A stretch of 42,303 nucleotides of DNA, from the IMG/VR virus record IMGVR_UViG_3300021197_001376, positions 1-42,303 of that record. The stretch is one strand, 5' to 3'. The translations under genes and the position numbers were made by a program. The notes under the pieces were generated by a model. That model was not told the DNA's origin. It saw only the letters and a program-made list of their open reading frames with translations, and searched no databases. This document shows positions 31,751 to 39,813 of the stretch, piece after piece. Origin of the DNA: a virus. The stretch's first letter is position 1, and the number at the start of each line of letters is the position of its first letter.

Positions 31751-32905
31751 GTGTTTATACAAGACCGTTTAAACATTTCAAGCGAACGAGTTTATACCGA
31801 TGAGGGATACTTATTGGTTCCTTCTCGTATTTCAAGAGTTGGTATTCAACAATATTTAGCTGTAGAAATGGGGTTAACTGATAGAGACCCAACTGATATA
31901 GTAAATGTATATCGTCCACCTGAAGAAGTTTTTAGTGATGCTTCACTAGCTTCTTTTGTCAATAAACCTGTTACAAACAATCACCCACCTGAACTAGTAA
32001 ATGCCAGTAATTTTAAAACATATTCTGTTGGTAATTCAGGTAATGAAATAGTTAAAGATGGAATGTTTGTAAAGGTTGATTTAATTATCATGGATGAAGA
32101 TTCCATTAAAGATATTGAATCAGGTAAGTCTGAATTATCAAATGGATATTTATCAGATATTGAATGGACACCAGGAGTTACTCCGGAGGGTGAAAACTTT
32201 GACGCCATCCAGAGAAACATCAAAGGCAATCATATTGCCATCGTAGAACGTGGTCGTGCTGGACCTGCTTGCAGAGTGGCCGACAATTTACCCAACCTAG
32301 GAGATAATGTCATTATGGCTAAAATCACCATCGATGGGGTTGATTTCGAAGTACCTGAACAAGCTGCTCAAGCTGTTGGTAAGCTGCAAGCTCGTCTTTC
32401 AGATGCTGAGAAAGAAACTCAAACCGAAGCGGATAAAGTTAAAGCGAAAGAAGATGAAATGGAAGAAGCTGCTAAAAAAGCTAAAGCCAAAGAAGATTCT
32501 TTAGAAGCTAAACTTGATGATGCTAAATCAAAAATCCTTACTAACGATGCTGTCGATAAACTAGTTGCTGCCCGCGCTAAATTAGCAGATACCGTTCTTA
32601 AGATTTGTCCAGATATTAAGCTTGATGGCAAAGACAATTTAACTTTAGTTAAAGAAGTTGTTGCTGACAAATGCCCAACTATCAATATGGACTCAGTGTC
32701 TACCGACTATATTCAAGCGCGTTTTGATATGTTGGCAGAATCAATTGATAACAACAGTCAACAACACTTAGATGATGCTTTCAAAACTATTGTTAATAAA
32801 GACAATACTAAAGAAGTTGAAGATAATCGCCCTGCTGATGTTATTGCTCGTGAAAAATTCCAAGCTGATAGTCGTGATGCTTGGAAAAAGAAAGGAGATA
32901 AATAA
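31751..32905 (+). CDS. Prohead protease (DUF2213) fused to a scaffold-like region
   Basis: This encodes 384 residues with a GTG start (TAGGG 10 bases upstream; an in-frame stop lies just before, so no earlier start exists). Residues 1-180 look like the DUF2213 maturation protease, with probable catalytic His78 (NNHPPE) and Ser130 (ELSNGY). Residues ~190-384 are a long, charged, Ala/Lys/Glu-rich coiled coil typical of a scaffold. It would guide capsid assembly and then be removed. An internal start at 32315 may make the scaffold alone. Confidence 0.85.
   Translation: MFIQDRLNISSERVYTDEGYLLVPSRISRVGIQQYLAVEMGLTDRDPTDIVNVYRPPEEVFSDASLASFVNKPVTNNHPPELVNASNFKTYSVGNSGNEIVKDGMFVKVDLIIMDEDSIKDIESGKSELSNGYLSDIEWTPGVTPEGENFDAIQRNIKGNHIAIVERGRAGPACRVADNLPNLGDNVIMAKITIDGVDFEVPEQAAQAVGKLQARLSDAEKETQTEADKVKAKEDEMEEAAKKAKAKEDSLEAKLDDAKSKILTNDAVDKLVAARAKLADTVLKICPDIKLDGKDNLTLVKEVVADKCPTINMDSVSTDYIQARFDMLAESIDNNSQQHLDDAFKTIVNKDNTKEVEDNRPADVIAREKFQADSRDAWKKKGDK
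32315..32905 (+). CDS. Possible separate scaffold protein from an internal start
   Basis: In the same frame as the protease gene, ATG 32315 is preceded by AGGAGAT at 10-base spacing and begins MAKITIDGVDFEVPEQAAQ, which reads like a natural N-terminus. The 196-residue product would be the coiled-coil scaffold without the protease, as lambda Nu3 is made within gene C. This is inferred from sequence and precedent. Confidence 0.5.
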   Translation: MAKITIDGVDFEVPEQAAQAVGKLQARLSDAEKETQTEADKVKAKEDEMEEAAKKAKAKEDSLEAKLDDAKSKILTNDAVDKLVAARAKLADTVLKICPDIKLDGKDNLTLVKEVVADKCPTINMDSVSTDYIQARFDMLAESIDNNSQQHLDDAFKTIVNKDNTKEVEDNRPADVIAREKFQADSRDAWKKKGDK

Positions 32906-33384
32906 TGAGTGCTCAAACTTCTTATGCTCGTAATATTCCAAAAGCTTATGCTGGTTTAATCTATGCATTAGCACCACATGATAATGTCTCTCGAGATGTT
33001 GAAGGTGCTGCAGGTATTGAATTTGGTGTTGTAGTTAGCCGCGGTACTGATAAAGAACGTCAATGTGTTCTTGGCGGTACTGATTTTCTTGGTATTACTT
33101 ATCGTGACTTAGGTCGTGAAGGTGCTGCTAATACTGGTGCTATTAAGTATTCAGAAAAAGAAACTGCTGGCATTCTTCGTGAAGGTTACATTTGGGCGTT
33201 TTGTCCAACTGGTTGTAACCCAGGTGACCAGGTTAAATACACTGATGCTGATGGCGTACTAGATTCTGGTGCAGCAGCTGTTGGTGAAACTCAGCTAAAT
33301 GGTGCCCGTTGGGAAACTGTTGCAGCTGCTGGTGAATTAGCTGTAATCCGTCTAGATTACTCTCAAACAACTGCCGGTTCTTAA
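32905..33384 (+). CDS. Capsid decoration / structural cement protein
   Basis: This encodes 159 residues, Gly/Ala rich and beta-structured, placed directly before the major capsid gene where decoration or cement proteins are normally found. The GIEFGVVVSRGTDKERQCVLGG and GDQVKYTDADGVL segments resemble the DUF2190/Gp24-type cement proteins. AAAGGAGAT precedes the ATG, a strong site consistent with high expression. Confidence 0.75.
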   Translation: MSAQTSYARNIPKAYAGLIYALAPHDNVSRDVEGAAGIEFGVVVSRGTDKERQCVLGGTDFLGITYRDLGREGAANTGAIKYSEKETAGILREGYIWAFCPTGCNPGDQVKYTDADGVLDSGAAAVGETQLNGARWETVAAAGELAVIRLDYSQTTAGS

Positions 33385-33395
33385 GGAGAGCTTAA

Positions 33396-34436
33396 ATGAA
33401 AACATTTAAACTAAGAAATGGTGGTACAGTATCTTTTGATGGTGCTATCGCTATTGCTAACTTTGATAATAAGCAAATCACTCTTGATGGTGCGATTACT
33501 CGTGCTATGAATGATATGCTTGTAGATGCTGATGGAGCTTTCTTCTTCCAGCGTCAACTAGAGCATATCAAAGCTAAAAGCTATGACGTCAAATATGCTG
33601 AACTACAAGCACGCCAATTGTTCCCAGTGAGCAACGAAGGTGGTGCTGGTGTTAATACGATTACATATCGTACTTATGACCAATCTGGTTCTGCTAAAAT
33701 CATTAATGCTTATGCTGATGATTTGCCTCGTGCTGATGTTGCTGGTAAAGAAACAATTATCCCAGTGCGTTCAGTTGGTATTTCATATGGTTATAACCTT
33801 GATGAAATTCAGTCTTCACAATTGACCGGTGCTGCTCTTGACCAACGTCGTGCTAATGCTGCTCGTCGTGCTAATGAGCAAACTACAAATGACGTTGCGT
33901 TCTTTGGTGATGCTACTTCAGGCCTTCCAGGTTTATTTAGCAATCCAAACATTCCAACTGGCGCTGTGGTTAATCCTGGTGCAGGTACTGAATGGGTTAA
34001 TAAAACTCCGGACGAAATTTTGTTCGATGTGAATGACCTATTTGCTGATATTTTTGAAACTACTAAAATGGTTGAACGTGGTAATACATTATTGCTTCCA
34101 CCTGCTCAGTGGTCATATATTATGTCAACACCTCGTGCATCTAATAGCGATACTACAATCGCTCAGTATTTGGCTCAAAACAGTCCATACTTAAGCAGCA
34201 TTGAAGATATTATCGCTGTTAACGAATGCGCTGCGGAAAATAACCCACAATTAGCATCTGATGCTATGGTGGCATATGACCGCAACCCTGATAAACTACA
34301 ACTTGAAATTCCTGTTGAATTGGAAATGCTTCCAGTACAACAAAAGAATTTAGAGTTCTTAGTTCCAGGTCGTTCACGTTTGGGTGGTTTGAATATCTAC
34401 TATCCTCTTTCATTAGCTATTGCAACGGGGATTTAA
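33396..34436 (+). CDS. Major capsid protein, DUF2184 family
   Basis: This encodes 346 residues. It resembles the DUF2184 family of HK97-fold capsid proteins: ARQLFPVSNEGGAGVNTITYRTYDQSG, then VGISYGYNLDEIQ, the NEQTTNDVAFFGD segment, and the late LELEIPVELEMLPVQ-type block near the C-terminus. Codons here are noticeably favoured ones (many gct, ggt, cgt), as expected for the most abundant virion protein. AAGGAGAG precedes the start. Confidence 0.92.
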   Translation: MKTFKLRNGGTVSFDGAIAIANFDNKQITLDGAITRAMNDMLVDADGAFFFQRQLEHIKAKSYDVKYAELQARQLFPVSNEGGAGVNTITYRTYDQSGSAKIINAYADDLPRADVAGKETIIPVRSVGISYGYNLDEIQSSQLTGAALDQRRANAARRANEQTTNDVAFFGDATSGLPGLFSNPNIPTGAVVNPGAGTEWVNKTPDEILFDVNDLFADIFETTKMVERGNTLLLPPAQWSYIMSTPRASNSDTTIAQYLAQNSPYLSSIEDIIAVNECAAENNPQLASDAMVAYDRNPDKLQLEIPVELEMLPVQQKNLEFLVPGRSRLGGLNIYYPLSLAIATGI

Positions 34437-34439
34437 ATC

Positions 34440-34895
34440 ATGGCCGGGATTATAAACCACACTGCTCGTCAGTTTAACTTAAAATGTATCGGTGCTAATA
34501 AGAATCGAACTATTGTTCGTGTAGCTCCAGGTTTCAATGTCGTCGATGACGAACATTGGAAACAATTCGTTAATGGTAAGAAAGTTGACCCATTTGTAGC
34601 TGAACTTAAAAAGTTAGGTCAAATTGAATTCGGTCCTGCTGTTGATGATTTGGAACTTGAGCAAGCTCCAGATACTAAAGCTAAGTCTAAATCTGAACCT
34701 TTAGCTAAACTTAAATCTCAACTTGAACAAGCTGAGAAAGAAGCGCAAGCTGAAAAACAAGATGCAGATAAAGCGAAAGCTGAAACTGAGAAAGCTCAAA
34801 CTGAAGCTGAAACAGCTAAGTTAGAACTTGAAAAAGTTAAGCTTGAACTAGAAGAACTTAAAAAAGCTTCTGCAGCTAAAACTGATAAAAAGTAA
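34440..34895 (+). CDS. Head-region protein with long coiled coil
   Basis: This encodes 151 residues. The first ~75 form a small domain (INHTARQFNLKCIG, RVAPGFNVVDDEHWKQF), and residues ~85-150 are an uninterrupted coiled coil of Ala, Lys and Glu with heptad-like spacing. The N-terminal part is like small proteins that often follow DUF2184 capsids; its role is unknown, possibly a head vertex or assembly factor. A strong terminator follows immediately. Confidence 0.65.
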   Translation: MAGIINHTARQFNLKCIGANKNRTIVRVAPGFNVVDDEHWKQFVNGKKVDPFVAELKKLGQIEFGPAVDDLELEQAPDTKAKSKSEPLAKLKSQLEQAEKEAQAEKQDADKAKAETEKAQTEAETAKLELEKVKLELEELKKASAAKTDKK

Positions 34896-34907
34896 GTAAA
34901 ATAAACC

Positions 34908-34938
34908 TAACCTCCTATTAAGTTAGGAGGTTATTTTT
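34908..34938 (+). terminator. Rho-independent terminator after the capsid genes
   Basis: A perfect 10-bp stem (34908-34917 with 34924-34933) with a 6-base loop is followed by TTTTT. It divides the head genes from the connector and tail genes and would lower expression of the latter relative to capsid. Confidence 0.9.
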
Positions 34939-35000
34939 AAATTGAGTATTTAAACAAGTGCCTAATTTAAAAATAAAAAGAATCTACTAAAGAGAGTCGT

Positions 35001-35441
35001 ATGGTCGATAGAAACAGAGTTTCGGGGGTTCCTAATATGATGAATGTTGATGACTTATCCGAAACACGTCTGTGGAAAACTCTCGATTCAATATCTGATA
35101 GACTTGGAGGTATTGAAGATAAATTATCAGAGGTGGTTAGATTGGAAGAACGTGTCAATCACCACGATGAATCTTTGCGTAGGTATGGTAATAGATTAGA
35201 TAGTCACGATTCACGAATAAGAGAAGCTGAATTGTGGCAAGCAAATCAAGGTGATAAATCTTCAGTTGAAAGATTAATAACCAATGTTCAACAAGAACTT
35301 AGTGATTTAAATAAAGAATTAGATACAGTTAAGAGTACCCAAAATGTTAATAAAGGACAAAAAGATGTTAGCAAAGAGGTTCTTAAATGGTTAGTAGGTA
35401 TACTAGGTGCAATCCTAGTATTTAAATTTACGAGAGGATAA
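35001..35441 (+). CDS. Coiled-coil protein with C-terminal membrane segment
   Basis: This encodes 146 residues. Residues ~25-120 are predicted coiled coil with heptad-like Leu/Val/Ile spacing, and residues ~126-143 (VLKWLVGILGAILVFKF) form one membrane segment near the C-terminus. Such coiled-coil tail-anchored proteins can be spanin-like, holin-like or virion proteins. Its place among connector genes is unusual. AGAGAGT precedes the start. Confidence 0.6.
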   Translation: MVDRNRVSGVPNMMNVDDLSETRLWKTLDSISDRLGGIEDKLSEVVRLEERVNHHDESLRRYGNRLDSHDSRIREAELWQANQGDKSSVERLITNVQQELSDLNKELDTVKSTQNVNKGQKDVSKEVLKWLVGILGAILVFKFTRG

Positions 35442-35442
35442 T

Positions 35443-35832
35443 ATGGCCTGTACAGTAGCAGAGTTTAGAATACGTTTTCCGGAGTTTGCTGATGAAACAG
35501 AATATCCTGATTTACGTATCCAATTATTTTTAGATGATGCAGTATGTTATATTGGTGACGATGAGAACCGTTGGTGTAACAAATATAATATGGCTCATTG
35601 TTATTTAGCTGCCCACTTATTGACAGCAGGAACAAATACAGAAGCTGGAGATGGTTCATCAAAAGCAGGACCAGTTAGTTCTAAAACAGCTGGTGGTGTA
35701 TCGGTTACAAGAGCTGTTGTTGCTAAAGCTAGGTCTGATTCAGATGAATTCTACTCATCTACAGCGTATGGACAACAATTCTTAGTTATTCGTAACTCTT
35801 GTTTTGTTGGTGTTTTAGCGGCGACTTGCTAA
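35443..35832 (+). CDS. Head-tail connector, DUF4054 family
   Basis: This encodes 129 residues. The opening VAEFRIRFPEFADETEYPDLRIQ..., the YNMAHCYLAAHLL helix and the late SSTAYGQQFLVIRN block match DUF4054, an adaptor that sits below the portal. Normal length. Its stop codon overlaps the start of the next gene (TAATG). Confidence 0.88.
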   Translation: MACTVAEFRIRFPEFADETEYPDLRIQLFLDDAVCYIGDDENRWCNKYNMAHCYLAAHLLTAGTNTEAGDGSSKAGPVSSKTAGGVSVTRAVVAKARSDSDEFYSSTAYGQQFLVIRNSCFVGVLAATC

Positions 35833-36281
35833 TGAAATCAAAAGTCAAAATAATCAAAAAACCAACTGATGCAATCAAGGAATTAGAAAAAATATCTAAT
35901 TCCATGAAAGGCGCAGATTCTGTAAAAGTTGGATTACCAAAAGGCTCAAATGATTATCCAGACGGGACCTCTGTCATCATGGTAGGTGCAGTCCATGAAT
36001 TCGGTAGCTCATCAAAAAATATACCTCAGAGGAGCTTCCTACGGTCCACAGTACAGGAAAAAAGACGTAAGTATAAGAAGATGTTTTCTAAACTTGCTAA
36101 AAAAATTGTTAATGGTAAACTAACCGTAAAAGAAGCTCTAAATCTTCTTGGTCTTCAAGTACAGACAGATGTTAAAGAAAAAATAACAGACATCAAAGAA
36201 CCTGAACTTAAACATCGTGAGGGTAATCCTCTTGTAGATACAGGTCATCTACGTCAATCAATAACATATGAGGTAGAATAA
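35832..36281 (+). CDS. Tail completion / neck protein (HK97 gp10-like)
   Basis: This encodes 149 residues. VKVGLPKGSNDYPDG, VGAVHEFGSSSKNIPQRSFLRST and the final PLVDTGHLRQSITYEVE are hallmarks of the HK97-gp10/gpG-like tail completion family that joins head and tail. I chose the ATG at 35832, which overlaps the upstream stop, over an in-frame ATG at 35799 inside the connector gene. Confidence 0.88.
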   Translation: MKSKVKIIKKPTDAIKELEKISNSMKGADSVKVGLPKGSNDYPDGTSVIMVGAVHEFGSSSKNIPQRSFLRSTVQEKRRKYKKMFSKLAKKIVNGKLTVKEALNLLGLQVQTDVKEKITDIKEPELKHREGNPLVDTGHLRQSITYEVE

Positions 36282-36283
36282 TT

Positions 36284-36640
36284 ATGCCTATTAATGTTTC
36301 AGAAGCCTTAGATTCAGATACAGGCATAATTATAACAGTTGAACGAACAACTGGAAGTGGTTATGTCAATGGATTATATATTAAAGGTTCTACTTCTACA
36401 TTTAAAACTATATGTAGTCCACAACAACCTACTGCCCAAGATTTACAAACTCTCGCTGAAGGTGACCGCGATAAAGACATTTTTAAATTCATAACTAAAA
36501 AACCTGTAAGAACTGCAAGTGACAGAGACGGAACAGATGCAGACATAGTTATATTTAAAGGAATACGTTTTAAAATTATCTCAGTTCAAGACTGGGATTT
36601 ATTTGGTCATACAACTTCCTTTGGAGCTAGAGACCAATGA
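36284..36640 (+). CDS. Putative neck / head-tail stopper protein
   Basis: This encodes 118 residues, beta-rich (GIIITVERTTGSGYVNGLYI, VIFKGIRFKIISVQDWDLFG). Placed between the gp10-like and terminator genes, where a head-tail stopper is expected. The VxVxWxxxG-like C-terminal pattern is typical of such small neck proteins, but the family is not certain. It overlaps the next gene's start by 4 bases. Confidence 0.65.
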   Translation: MPINVSEALDSDTGIIITVERTTGSGYVNGLYIKGSTSTFKTICSPQQPTAQDLQTLAEGDRDKDIFKFITKKPVRTASDRDGTDADIVIFKGIRFKIISVQDWDLFGHTTSFGARDQ

Positions 36641-37173
36641 TATTAGAAGAAACTTTAAATAAATTATTACGCGATACTATTGATTTACTTTTGGTAACTC
36701 CAGGGTATACAATAAAGGCCAAACAGAAAGACGCTCCTAGACCAGATACTCCATACGGTGATGTAGATTTCATGAATGACACCGGAATCGGCATGGAGCA
36801 AAGAATTTTTGAAGATAATCAAGGTGATGATGATTTAACTGAAAATATCTCTGGAATGCGAGAAATAATGTTCTCCATAGGTTTTTATAAAGATAGTGCC
36901 AGAGACAATGCTAGATTCACAAGAACTAGATTAGTTAGAGAATCAATACAAGAATTATTTAGAGCAGCTGGTGTAGGTTTAACTAGTCGCTCTGAAGTTA
37001 GAGAAATTTCAGAAGCCCTTGAAAATGGGTGGGAAGAAAGAGCACAATTTGATATTGTGTTAAGTGCTGTGGGAACTGATTCTGATATTGTCAAATCAAT
37101 ACTTAGTGTTGATATGGAATTAGAATTTCAGGCTCGCGGATTAATATATAACTCTACTATAGAGGTGCAATAA
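36637..37173 (+). CDS. Tail terminator / neck protein (LIC_12616-like)
   Basis: This encodes 178 residues. The arrangement, an N-terminal helix, YGDVDFMNDTGIG, then MREIMFSIGFYKDSARDNARF and ERAQFDIVLSA, resembles the LIC_12616 phage neck terminator family. It would cap the tail tube and sheath before joining the head. The gene directly precedes the sheath gene, as is usual. Confidence 0.75.
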   Translation: MILEETLNKLLRDTIDLLLVTPGYTIKAKQKDAPRPDTPYGDVDFMNDTGIGMEQRIFEDNQGDDDLTENISGMREIMFSIGFYKDSARDNARFTRTRLVRESIQELFRAAGVGLTSRSEVREISEALENGWEERAQFDIVLSAVGTDSDIVKSILSVDMELEFQARGLIYNSTIEVQ

Positions 37174-37174
37174 C

Positions 37175-38653
37175 ATGACAATTCCAGTTTCTAGCGTGGT
37201 TAATGTCAGCATCGCAATTGGTGCTACTTTTCCCGCACGAGCAGGATTCGGCACTCTTAACATCGTAACTGAAGAAACTGGTGTTATTGGTATTGCTGAA
37301 CGTATACGCTCATATCAAAATCTAGATGGCGTTGCAGCTGATTGGGGTTCTAATACAGAAGTCCTAAAAGCAGCTACAGCTTATTTTAGTCAACAACCAA
37401 AACCAACGTCACTAAAGGTATCTACAAGATACTCAACTGACCAATCAGCTCAATTACGAGGTGGTTCTGTAGTTGACGAAACTGATTTACTATTAGTTGC
37501 TGACGGTAGTTTTGCTATAAGTATTGATGGTGATGCTCAAGATATTACGGGGTTAGATTTTACTGATGCTGAAGTAACACTTGACGATATTGCTGCGTCA
37601 ATACAAGTTGCTTTACAGGCAGTTGCTTCTGGCGGATATATTGCTGCCACTTGTGTTCATGATGGTTCTAGATTCTTTATTACTTCTGGAACGACTGGAG
37701 TGAGCTCAACAATCAGTTTCCTAACTCCAGTAAGTCCTACAACTGGTACAGACATTTCCTCTCTATTGCAAATGCAACAAGGTGAAGGTACTAAGTCTGA
37801 CGGTATCGCAGGTGAAAATATAACAGCTTCATTGAATGCAATTCAAAATATCGATTCAGATTGGTATGGATTACTTTTCACTAAAGAAGTTCGTGACGGA
37901 TTCCTTGTTAATACTGAACCAGCTGTAACAGCTGCTGCAGCGTGGTGTGAAGCGCGTGTTAAAGTATTTGGTAATACATCAAATGATTTAGATGTATTAG
38001 ATTCAGTAACAACTAACGACATCGCATCAATATTGCAAAATTCTAATTACCGTCGAACAATGACAACCTTTAGTTCTTTTGCAGACCAATATCCATCAGC
38101 TAGTATTTTGGGTAGAGCTTTCACTGTTAACTTTAGTCAAGTTGATAGTACAATTACTTTGAAATTTAAACAAATGCCTGGTATTACTGTTGAGCAATTA
38201 ACACAAAGCCAAAAAGCTGTTTTAGATTCAAAAAGTGCGAATGCTCTAATAACAGTCGGCACAAGTGACATGTTTGCAGAATCGTTCATGGCGAATGGAG
38301 TTTTCTTCGATGAAGTCCATGGAGTTGATTGGTTAACAAATGCTATTGAAACGAATGTGTTTGGATACCTATTAACTCGCACAACTAAAGTACCATATAC
38401 AAATAAGGGTATCGCTGCTTTAGAACAGCAAGTAATCAAAGCTTTAGATGAAGCAGTTAATAATGGACTTATTGCTCCTGGTGAAACTATTGATAGTGAA
38501 TTCTTAGGAACAGGATATAAAGTAACAACAATTCCTGCTGAAGATATTAATCAATCTGATAAAGAAGCTCGCCATTATCCAGGACTTAGTTTTATTGTCC
38601 TTGGAGCTGGTGCAATCCACAGTGTTCAAATCAATGGCGTGTTTGAGCGATAA
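37175..38653 (+). CDS. Tail sheath protein, DUF3383 family
   Basis: This encodes the 492-residue contractile sheath subunit. DUF3383 features are the opening PVSSVVNVSIAIG, an early YQNLDGVAADWG segment, TAYFSQQPKPTSLKV, the LNAIQNIDSDWYGLLFT block, and LKFKQMPGITVEQLT with the C-terminal RHYPGLSFIVLGAGAIHSV-type strand that links neighbouring subunits. The presence of this gene makes this phage a myovirus. AGAGGTGC precedes the start. Confidence 0.93.
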   Translation: MTIPVSSVVNVSIAIGATFPARAGFGTLNIVTEETGVIGIAERIRSYQNLDGVAADWGSNTEVLKAATAYFSQQPKPTSLKVSTRYSTDQSAQLRGGSVVDETDLLLVADGSFAISIDGDAQDITGLDFTDAEVTLDDIAASIQVALQAVASGGYIAATCVHDGSRFFITSGTTGVSSTISFLTPVSPTTGTDISSLLQMQQGEGTKSDGIAGENITASLNAIQNIDSDWYGLLFTKEVRDGFLVNTEPAVTAAAAWCEARVKVFGNTSNDLDVLDSVTTNDIASILQNSNYRRTMTTFSSFADQYPSASILGRAFTVNFSQVDSTITLKFKQMPGITVEQLTQSQKAVLDSKSANALITVGTSDMFAESFMANGVFFDEVHGVDWLTNAIETNVFGYLLTRTTKVPYTNKGIAALEQQVIKALDEAVNNGLIAPGETIDSEFLGTGYKVTTIPAEDINQSDKEARHYPGLSFIVLGAGAIHSVQINGVFER

Positions 38654-38664
38654 GGAGAAATAAA

Positions 38665-39084
38665 ATGAAACAATATAGTTTTTTAGATACCTTATTGTTA
38701 ATCAATGGTATTGAAATCACAGGTTTTGATGAAGGTGACGATGTTATTAATTTGGCGCGTCTAAATGATTCTGCTAGTCATAAAATTGGTGTTGATGGTG
38801 AGATGACTGTCTCTATTAGCGCTGACCGTTCTGGTAGTGTAACATTTAGCTTAATGCAAACATCTGATTCGAATGCATACTTATCGGGTCTTGTCACTGG
38901 AATGGAGAATGGAGCTTTTGTTCCTATCTTTATCCAGTTTAAAGATACTCGTGGCGGTGATTTAGGTTCTGGTACCCAAGGTTATATTCAAAAACCTGCT
39001 GATATGGGTAGAGGCCAAAATGCTGGTGCTCAAGAATGGACAGTTATAACTGAACGTTTAGATATGCTCCACCTAGGTGGATAA
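38665..39084 (+). CDS. Tail tube protein, DUF3277 family
   Basis: This encodes 139 residues of the inner tail tube. The pattern MKQYSFLDTLLLINGIEITGFDEGDDVI, then ISADRSGSVTFSLMQTSDSN and the GGDLGSGTQGYIQKPADMGRG stretch, is typical of DUF3277 tube proteins, which always accompany DUF3383 sheaths. AAGGAGAAA precedes the start. A large hairpin begins 5 bases after the stop. Confidence 0.92.
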   Translation: MKQYSFLDTLLLINGIEITGFDEGDDVINLARLNDSASHKIGVDGEMTVSISADRSGSVTFSLMQTSDSNAYLSGLVTGMENGAFVPIFIQFKDTRGGDLGSGTQGYIQKPADMGRGQNAGAQEWTVITERLDMLHLGG

Positions 39085-39088
39085 CAAT

Positions 39089-39150
39089 TTCTGAGGAAGG
39101 ATAGACTACCTTTTGTAATCCCGGCCTATTTAAGGTAGTCTTCCTCAGAA
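39089..39150 (+). other. Large RNA hairpin between tail tube and chaperone genes
   Basis: Bases 39089-39098 and 39104-39112 pair perfectly with 39150-39132 (19 base pairs, a 5-base bulge at 39099-39103, a 19-base loop). No T-run follows. Beyond it, a shorter TAGAC/GTCTA stem overlaps the approach to the next start. The spot, after an abundant structural gene and before a scarce chaperone, suggests mRNA processing or attenuation. Confidence 0.75.
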
Positions 39151-39192
39151 TTCAATATGGCTGGGATAATCTATTAGACCCGGGAGTCTATT

Positions 39193-39633
39193 ATGGCGTG
39201 TAAAACAGAAACAAGACAAATTGGTGACCATGAGTACACAGTCACTCAATGGCCAGCTCAAAAGGCTATTTTAACTAAATTAAAATTAGTTAAAACATTT
39301 GGTGCAGCTTTATCTATTTTAGCTGGTGATACACCAAACCCTAAATCAAAAGACAAAGATAAAGAAGAAGCTGAAGCTTTATCAAATGGTCTTTCAACCT
39401 TATTTAATAGTAGTTCTCCAGAAGAATTGCTAAAACTTATGACCGATTGTATTGTTGGAATTATGTGTGATGACAAACGTATCACAATAACTAGTTTCGA
39501 TGAAATATTCTCAGGTGAAGATTTACTTGACGTGTATAAAGTATTTATATTTATTATGCGGGTAAATTATGGAAATTTAATGAAAGGCCAGTTAGCCGAA
39601 AACTTCCTGGCCAAAATGAAGGAAAAACTATAG
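39193..39633 (+). CDS. Tail assembly chaperone (short product)
   Basis: This encodes 146 residues in the position of the G-type tail chaperone, between the tube and the tape measure. It begins CKTETRQIGDHEYTVTQWPAQKA, a beta-strand start common in these proteins, then becomes helical with a charged region (SKDKDKEEAEAL). It would coat the tape measure during tail assembly. The stop codon at 39631 lies just beyond a candidate -1 slip site (39621-39628), giving a longer GT-type product. GGGAG precedes the start. Confidence 0.82.
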   Translation: MACKTETRQIGDHEYTVTQWPAQKAILTKLKLVKTFGAALSILAGDTPNPKSKDKDKEEAEALSNGLSTLFNSSSPEELLKLMTDCIVGIMCDDKRITITSFDEIFSGEDLLDVYKVFIFIMRVNYGNLMKGQLAENFLAKMKEKL

Positions 39634-39809
39634 ACTTAAATAAGTTTCCAAACATCAATGTTTTATTACATAGACCATTGATGTGCGACCCCCCAATGTG
39701 TACATTGGCTGAGTTGCAGAATGGAACCTACTCTATAGAAGATGTCCTGTTGATGCATGAGGTACTTGATTTAAAAGTTAGCATGCAACCTAAACCAAAA
39801 GGTAAATAA
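39627..39809 (+). CDS. Tail chaperone extension via -1 frameshift
   Basis: The -1 frame is open through the end of the chaperone gene and continues 60 residues to TAA 39807, including LLHRPLMCDPPMCTLAELQNGTYS and IEDVLLMHEVLD, a pattern resembling the DUF6889-type GpE/GT extension in other myoviruses. There is no start codon in this frame near the overlap, so a fusion (about 205 residues in total) made by a -1 slip on GGAAAAAC is expected. It ends 4 bases before the tape measure start. Confidence 0.75.
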   Translation, partial: TIDLNKFPNINVLLHRPLMCDPPMCTLAELQNGTYSIEDVLLMHEVLDLKVSMQPKPKGK

Positions 39810-39813
39810 TAAA

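Noticed and set aside
33640-34032. Two hydrophobic overlapping frames inside the capsid gene
   Set aside because: Out-of-frame reading of a highly expressed gene with gct/ggt-rich codons; hydrophobicity is a by-product.
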